In this document: piece by piece, positions 5,190 through 8,643 of the stretch | Position numbering within the stretch: the first letter of the stretch is position 1 | How the letters are laid out: each line of letters begins with the position of its first letter | Origin: Chloroflexia bacterium | Lineage (GTDB): Bacteria; Chloroflexota; Chloroflexia; QHBQ01; JADMIH01 | Length of the DNA stretch: 8,643 nucleotides | Assembly: GCA_025927935.1 (NCBI GenBank) | Contig: JAICKM010000265.1 | Span: 1-8,643, forward strand | Reading direction: 5' to 3' | Translations under genes and position numbers: made by a program | Notes under the pieces: model-generated | The model's database searches: none | Seen by the model: the letters and a program-made list of their open reading frames with translations, nothing else | What the model was told of the DNA's origin: nothing

Positions 5190-6176
5190 CTAGGCGGTCA
5201 ACGCCTTATAGAGCGCATCAAGGGCCTGGCACAGGCGCTCGGCCCCGCGATAATCATCGTGCAAATGGCTGCTCAAGAGACTATAGACGAGAATACATCC
5301 ATCGGGCGCCTCGGCATAGCCGTTGAGCGATGCCTGGCTCAGGTCGCTGCCGCCCTTGCCGCCCCACGCGCGGATCTTGCCGTGAAAGCATCCGGCGTCG
5401 CGTGCCCCGTCGCCACGGGCCAGGATGGTATGCATCTCGGCGGCCAGGGCGGGCGGCAGGTCGCCTCCCGCGCGCAGATAGCGCATCAGGCGCAGCATGG
5501 CACGTGGGGTACTCACATTGTCTAATTGATCCAGAATGCGATATGTTTCGGGGCGGGTATAGCGCTGGTAGCGGTAGACCGGCTCGGTGGCCTTCTCGAT
5601 CTCGCGGGTGGACAGGCCGGCGGCGCGCGCCGCGACCTGCCCGATGCAGGCCGCCTGGGCGGCGGGCGGCAGGGCGGCAAAACGGGCTGTGGCGTTGATC
5701 AGATCGGCCGGTGGAAATTCGGGGTCCAGCCCCGCGATGATGATGTAGTACTCGCGCGTGGGCAAGACGACGCGCGTCTGCTCCAGGCCCAGGCGGGCGA
5801 TCAGCCGGTGCGGCGCGTCGAGGCCGATCAGCTTGAAGAGCACATCGCTGGCCGTGTTGCCGCTATGGTAAATCATCATCTGGGCCAGGCGGCGCAGGGG
5901 CGAGAGCTGCGGTTTGCGATCGCCGAGCGAGGCCGCCGCCCGCACGGTGGGAATGGCCGTGTCGAGGGAGCGGCGCCCGGCGGCCACGTCCTCGAAGAGC
6001 GCATGGAGCACAAACAGCTTGAAGCTGCTCGCCAGCGGAAAGATGTCGTCCGCCCGGTGGGCATATTGCGCGAGGACGGTCTCGCCGTCGGGGGCAAGCA
6101 GGACGGCGGCGCCCCCGGCGTGCCCACCCACCCGGCTCAGCAAATGATCGACTCGCTCTGTATCCGGTTGCCCCAT
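5190..6176 (-). CDS. Class-A beta-lactamase-like serine hydrolase, no signal peptide seen
   Basis: A penicillin-recognising serine hydrolase of the beta-lactamase2 type; its natural substrate is unknown. The 328-residue protein shows the SxxK motif as S50-S-F-K53 (FPLASSFKLF), an SDN-like motif S105-G-N107 (MIYHSGNTASDVL) with the aspartate replaced by glycine, and a KTG-like K274-G-G276. STPRAMLRLMRYL matches the helix usual before the KTG strand. I cannot find a convincing ExxLN omega-loop glutamate, so true beta-lactamase activity is doubtful; an esterase or peptidase role is as likely. The N-terminus is polar, with no signal peptide or membrane segment. The frame is open to 6314, but ATG 6176 has GAGGAGG 4 nt upstream and a promoter before it, and the extra 46 residues are basic and unlike the family. 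It is divergent from GH130. Confidence 0.85.
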   Translation of the reverse strand: MGQPDTERVDHLLSRVGGHAGGAAVLLAPDGETVLAQYAHRADDIFPLASSFKLFVLHALFEDVAAGRRSLDTAIPTVRAAASLGDRKPQLSPLRRLAQMMIYHSGNTASDVLFKLIGLDAPHRLIARLGLEQTRVVLPTREYYIIIAGLDPEFPPADLINATARFAALPPAAQAACIGQVAARAAGLSTREIEKATEPVYRYQRYTRPETYRILDQLDNVSTPRAMLRLMRYLRAGGDLPPALAAEMHTILARGDGARDAGCFHGKIRAWGGKGGSDLSQASLNGYAEAPDGCILVYSLLSSHLHDDYRGAERLCQALDALYKALTA

Positions 6177-6213
6177 GATTCCTCCTCGCCCACCCGCAGA
6201 ATTGCCGCGCTGT

Positions 6214-6244
6214 ATTATAGCACCTCCCGCCACGCAGTCCACAA
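6214..6244 (-). promoter_or_regulatory. Extended -10 promoter of the serine hydrolase
   Basis: On the minus strand TGCTATAAT gives a perfect TATAAT (6214-6219) with an extended TG. A poor -35 (TTGTGG, 6239-6244) lies 19 bp upstream, acceptable with an extended -10. Transcription would start near 6207, leaving about 30 nt of leader containing GAGGAGG (6181-6187). Confidence 0.65.
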
Positions 6245-6249
6245 CCGGA

Positions 6250-6272
6250 CGCGCCCGGCTGACAACGGCGCG
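6250..6272. promoter_or_regulatory. Possible operator: inverted repeat over the GH130 -35 box
   Basis: CGCGCC (6250-6255) and GGCGCG (6267-6272) are inverted with an 11-bp spacer centred on the CTGACA box at 6259-6264. The centre-to-centre distance of 17 bp would place both arms on nearly the same DNA face less than two turns apart. The arms are pure G and C in a GC-rich region, so chance is quite possible. Confidence 0.2.
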
Positions 6273-6287
6273 CTCATGGAGTATGAT
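6259..6287 (+). promoter_or_regulatory. Sigma70-type promoter of the GH130 gene
   Basis: CTGACA (6259-6264, 5 of 6) and TATGAT (6282-6287, 5 of 6) are separated by the ideal 17 bp. Transcription would start near 6294. That rules out the upstream in-frame ATG at 6276 as the start and favours ATG 6345, with a leader of about 50 nt. Confidence 0.6.
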
Positions 6288-6344
6288 ACGGATACGGCGC
6301 CCACCGCGCCGCAATTACTGAAAAGGGAGCGTGCAAACCCAGCC

Positions 6345-7382
6345 ATGGAACAGAATCCGCAGACCCTACCGGGCGCCGGTGCCCGACCGTTCCAATTGAC
6401 CCGCCGGGGGATTGTGTTGCAACCCGACCCCGCGCAGCCGTTCGAGCGGGGCGGCGTGCTCAATCCCGCCGCCGCCGTGTTCGACGGCACTGCCTATCTC
6501 TTCTACCGGGCCGTCGATATCGAACCCGAGAACTACTCGCGCATCCTGATCGCCACCTGCGCCCTGGACCCCGCCGGGCAGATCGAGGCCCGGCGGCTCA
6601 ACCGGGTCGCCCTGGAGCCGGAAGCGCCTTACGAGCGCTGGGCGGATGGAGCGGGCGGCGGCGTGGAAGACCCGCGCGTGACCCCGCTGGACGGGATGTA
6701 CTACATGGCCTATACCGGCTACGGCACCGTGGACGGCGTCACCGCGCCGCGCATCGCCCTGGCCCGCGCGACCGACCCGTTTAGCTGGGAGCGCATAGGG
6801 CTGGTCCACTTTGCCCCCGTGACTCTCAGCGTGAGCGGGATCGAGACGAGCGTGGACCTCGACAGCGTGCCCAACAAGGACGCCATCCTGTTCCCGGAGC
6901 AGATCGGCGGGCGCTACTGCATGATGCACCGGCCCATGTTCCCGCCCAGCACCGGCATCCCGCAAAGCATCTGGCTGTCGTGGAGCCGCGACCTGATCCA
7001 CTGGGAGGATCATCAGGTCGTGCTGGCGCCGGCGCTGCCATGGGAGAGCCTGAAAGTGGGCGGCGGCACCCCGCCGTTGCGGACGCCGGACGGCTGGCTG
7101 ACCTTCTACCACGGCGTCGAGGGCCGCTCCGACTCCGACCCGACCCGCCGCTACCACGCCGGGGCGCTGGTGCTCGACCTGGACCACCCGGCCCAGGTGG
7201 TCTACCAGTCGCCGGTGCCGGTGCTGTCGCCGGAAACGGGGGAGGAAACTTCGGGTGTCGTCTCCAACGTGGTCTTCCCGACCGGCGTGGTCGCGCACGC
7301 CGATGGGCAGATCGACGTGTACTACGGCATGGCCGACCAGGCCATCGGCCTGGCGACGACCACGCTCCACACGGGGCGCTAA
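6345..7382 (+). CDS. Glycoside hydrolase family 130 enzyme (mannoside phosphorylase or mannosidase)
   Basis: GH130 enzymes phosphorolyse or hydrolyse beta-mannosides; the exact substrate cannot be read here. The 345-residue protein has the five-bladed-propeller family pattern: NPAAAVFDGTAYLFYRAVD near the N-terminus, GGGVEDPRVT with the catalytic aspartate as D109, NKDAILFPEQIGGRYCMMHRP in the middle, then GGGTPPLRTPDGWLTFYHGV, YHAGALVLDLDHP and SNVVFPTGVV near the C-terminus, ending in YYGMADQAIGLATT. No signal peptide is present, so it is probably cytoplasmic, which fits a phosphorylase acting on imported or glycan-derived oligosaccharides. The frame is open far upstream on the strand opposite the hydrolase, but that is a shadow. 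ATG 6345 is chosen because the promoter leads to about 6294. AGGGAG at 6324-6329 is 15 nt away, a long spacing. No transporter or other sugar gene adjoins it. It converges with queA, 29 bp between stops. Confidence 0.9.
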   Translation: MEQNPQTLPGAGARPFQLTRRGIVLQPDPAQPFERGGVLNPAAAVFDGTAYLFYRAVDIEPENYSRILIATCALDPAGQIEARRLNRVALEPEAPYERWADGAGGGVEDPRVTPLDGMYYMAYTGYGTVDGVTAPRIALARATDPFSWERIGLVHFAPVTLSVSGIETSVDLDSVPNKDAILFPEQIGGRYCMMHRPMFPPSTGIPQSIWLSWSRDLIHWEDHQVVLAPALPWESLKVGGGTPPLRTPDGWLTFYHGVEGRSDSDPTRRYHAGALVLDLDHPAQVVYQSPVPVLSPETGEETSGVVSNVVFPTGVVAHADGQIDVYYGMADQAIGLATTTLHTGR

Positions 7383-7383
7383 A

Positions 7384-7410
7384 GGGCGGGTAGCGAAGCC
7401 GCGCCGTCCC
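7384..7410. terminator. Imperfect hairpin between convergent GH130 and queA
   Basis: The 29-bp gap between the two stop codons holds GGGCGG (7384-7389) against CC-G-T-CCC (7404-7410, with one bulged T) and an inner GCG/CGC (7393-7395 with 7400-7402) around an AAGC loop. It would fold in transcripts of both strands. No T-run on either side, so a shared terminator is only suggested. Confidence 0.3.
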
Positions 7411-7411
7411 G

Positions 7412-8521
7412 TTAGAGGATGAGCATGGCGTCGCCGAAGGAGTAGAAGCGGTACGCCTCGCGCACGGCTTCCTCGTAGGCGGCCAGCAGGCGCTCGCGGC
7501 CCACCAGCGCGCTGACCAGCATGAGCAGCGTGGATCGCGGCAGGTGAAAGTTGGTGACCAGGCTGTCGGTGACGCGGAAGCGGAAGCCGGGATAGATAAA
7601 CAACTGGCTCCAGCCCAGCGCGGGCCGCAGCGTGTCGTTGCCGGCATCGCCCAGCCCCTGCTCCTGGGCCACGGTCTCCAGCACGCGCACGGTGGTCGTG
7701 CCGACGACGACGACCCGGCGCCCGGCGGCGCGCGTGGCGTTGATCGCCGCCGCCGTCTCCGCGGGCAGTTCGTACCACTCGCGGTGCATCGGGTGGGTGC
7801 GCGGGTCGTCCTCCTGCACGGGGCGGAAGGTGTCCAGACCGATGTGCAGCGTGACCGTGGTCCAGCCGATGCCCTTCTCGCGTAGGGCGGCAATGAGGCG
7901 CGGAGTGAAGTGCAGGCCCGCCGTCGGCGCGGCGGCGGAACCGGGCACGCGGGCGTAGACGGTCTGGTAACGCTCTGGGTCGGCGAGCGATTCATGGATG
8001 TAGGGCGGCAGCGGCATCAGGCCGATGCGGTCAAGCCAGGGTTCGGGTGGCTGATCAAAGCGCAGCAGCCGCCCGCCGATCTCCGTGCGCCCGATGATCT
8101 CGGCCTCCAGCACCGCGCCGGCGGGCGGGCCGGGCCGCCCTTCGCGCGCCGCCGACGAAAAGATCACGCGCGTGCCGGGCCGCAGGCTGCGCCCCGGCTT
8201 GACCAGCGCCTCCCACACCAGGTTGCCCACCGTGGGGGTGGTCGTCGCCGGTTGCTCAGCAGCGGGGCGCAGCAGCAGCGCCTCGATGTGGCCGCCGGTG
8301 GCCGCCTTGTGGCCCAGCAAGCGGGCGGGCAGCACGCGGCTCTCGTTCGCCACGAGCAGATCGCCCGACTGGAGATAGCTTAGAATGTCGGTGAAGCGCC
8401 GGTGCGCGATGGGGCCGCCGTCGCGGGGCAGCACCAGCAGGCGCGAGGAATCGCGCGGTTGGGCCGGAGTCTGGGCGATGAGTTCAGGCGGTAAGTGATA
8501 ATCGAAATCGCTGGTATGCAT
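7412..8521 (-). CDS. queA: tRNA preQ1(34) S-adenosylmethionine ribosyltransferase-isomerase
   Basis: QueA transfers and rearranges the ribosyl part of S-adenosylmethionine onto preQ1 at position 34 of tRNA, giving epoxyqueuosine, the next-to-last step of queuosine synthesis. The 369-residue cytoplasmic protein starts with the typical FDYHLPPELIAQTP and RDSSRLLVL. It contains GLMPLPPYI, the strongly conserved YQTVYA followed by AAPTAGLHFT, then VVVVGTTTVRVLE and TNFHLPRSTLLMLVSAL, and ends with YRFYSFGDAMLIL. The length is at the upper end for the family because of a linker (LRPAAEQPATTTPTV). ATG 8521 is chosen over one at 8569 because the family N-terminus begins there and the longer form would overlap the DUF2905 gene. 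No good Shine-Dalgarno lies before it, so translation may be coupled to DUF2905, whose stop is 10 nt upstream. The tgt gene often seen next to queA is not downstream here. Confidence 0.97.
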   Translation of the reverse strand: MHTSDFDYHLPPELIAQTPAQPRDSSRLLVLPRDGGPIAHRRFTDILSYLQSGDLLVANESRVLPARLLGHKAATGGHIEALLLRPAAEQPATTTPTVGNLVWEALVKPGRSLRPGTRVIFSSAAREGRPGPPAGAVLEAEIIGRTEIGGRLLRFDQPPEPWLDRIGLMPLPPYIHESLADPERYQTVYARVPGSAAAPTAGLHFTPRLIAALREKGIGWTTVTLHIGLDTFRPVQEDDPRTHPMHREWYELPAETAAAINATRAAGRRVVVVGTTTVRVLETVAQEQGLGDAGNDTLRPALGWSQLFIYPGFRFRVTDSLVTNFHLPRSTLLMLVSALVGRERLLAAYEEAVREAYRFYSFGDAMLIL

Positions 8522-8531
8522 CGATATTGGA

Positions 8532-8643
8532 CTACTTCTGGAACAGGCGCAACAGCACGTTGAGCACAATGGTCAGGATCACGCTGAGCAGGATCATGGT
8601 GACGATAGGGGCGAAGCAACTGATGCCACCCACCTGGATATTG
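8532..8643 (-). CDS. DUF2905-family small membrane protein (3' part only)
   Basis: The window's right edge cuts this gene; only the last 36 codons are visible. They encode a short hydrophilic segment (NIQVGGISCFAP) then one hydrophobic helix (IVTMILLSVILTIVLNVLL) and the end RLFQK. This matches the C-terminal half of DUF2905 proteins as I remember them: about 70 residues, two membrane helices, with a GDI-x-G-F-P-type turn between. Genes of this family commonly lie between ruvB and queA, and here it ends 10 nt before queA on the same strand, which supports the call. Function is unknown. The start, the first helix and any upstream ruvB lie outside the window. Confidence 0.65.
   Translation of the reverse strand, partial: NIQVGGISCFAPIVTMILLSVILTIVLNVLLRLFQK

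Noticed and set aside
6177..6314. Longer serine hydrolase starting at 6314
   Set aside because: The extra residues are arginine-rich and not a signal peptide. A strong Shine-Dalgarno and a promoter both point to 6176.
5526..6344. N-terminal extension of the GH130 frame by 273 codons
   Set aside because: It lies antisense to the serine hydrolase and has no family similarity, and the likely promoter is at 6259-6287.
6366..7995. Two long minus-strand frames, one opposite GH130 (6366-7778) and one mostly within queA (6826-7995)
   Set aside because: Low-complexity Arg/Gly/Pro/Ala-rich products without motifs; the GH130 and queA frames are the conserved ones.

Overview
The window is a GC-rich, gene-dense stretch of bacterial chromosome. 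Almost everything is ordinary housekeeping: one-carbon folate metabolism, cell-wall processing, pilin processing and tRNA modification. Two things hint at Chloroflexota. One is the set of dispersed inverted repeats with a core like TGTCATTCTGAGCGNAGCGA, a kind of repeat I recall from that phylum. The other is the mix of a DUF2905-queA pair, a PilD-like peptidase, an intracellular-type GH130 enzyme and a class-A-like serine hydrolase. This assignment is an inference from memory and the sequence does not prove it.

Layout from left to right. Positions 1-398 hold no convincing gene. They carry three copies of an inverted repeat plus a decayed fourth, and a perfect 10-bp hairpin just after the fhs stop codon. 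A minus-strand series follows (read right to left): mltG (septal-type endolytic transglycosylase), a tiny putative leader ORF, an A24 prepilin peptidase starting at TTG, folD and fhs. mltG has its own good promoter, placed so that its mRNA would be leaderless. A 19-bp perfect hairpin separates mltG from the next minus-strand gene, a class-A beta-lactamase-like serine hydrolase. That hydrolase is divergent from a plus-strand GH130 glycosidase/phosphorylase, and both genes have recognisable promoters inside the 168-bp shared region. GH130 converges on queA, which lies 10 bp downstream of a DUF2905 membrane protein gene cut by the right edge.

How the genes work together. Fhs and FolD form one pathway (formate to 10-formyl-THF to 5,10-methylene-THF). 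However, this FolD has isoleucine where the catalytic lysine of the cyclohydrolase site is expected, so it may act only as a dehydrogenase or be a divergent paralogue. The prepilin peptidase has also lost one cysteine of its usual zinc tetrad. QueA makes epoxyqueuosine in tRNA. GH130 probably acts on mannosides. I do not see a coherent novel multi-gene system. The points most worth checking are the FolD active site, the leaderless mltG promoter, the overlapping leader ORF at the peptidase start, and the repeat/hairpin elements.
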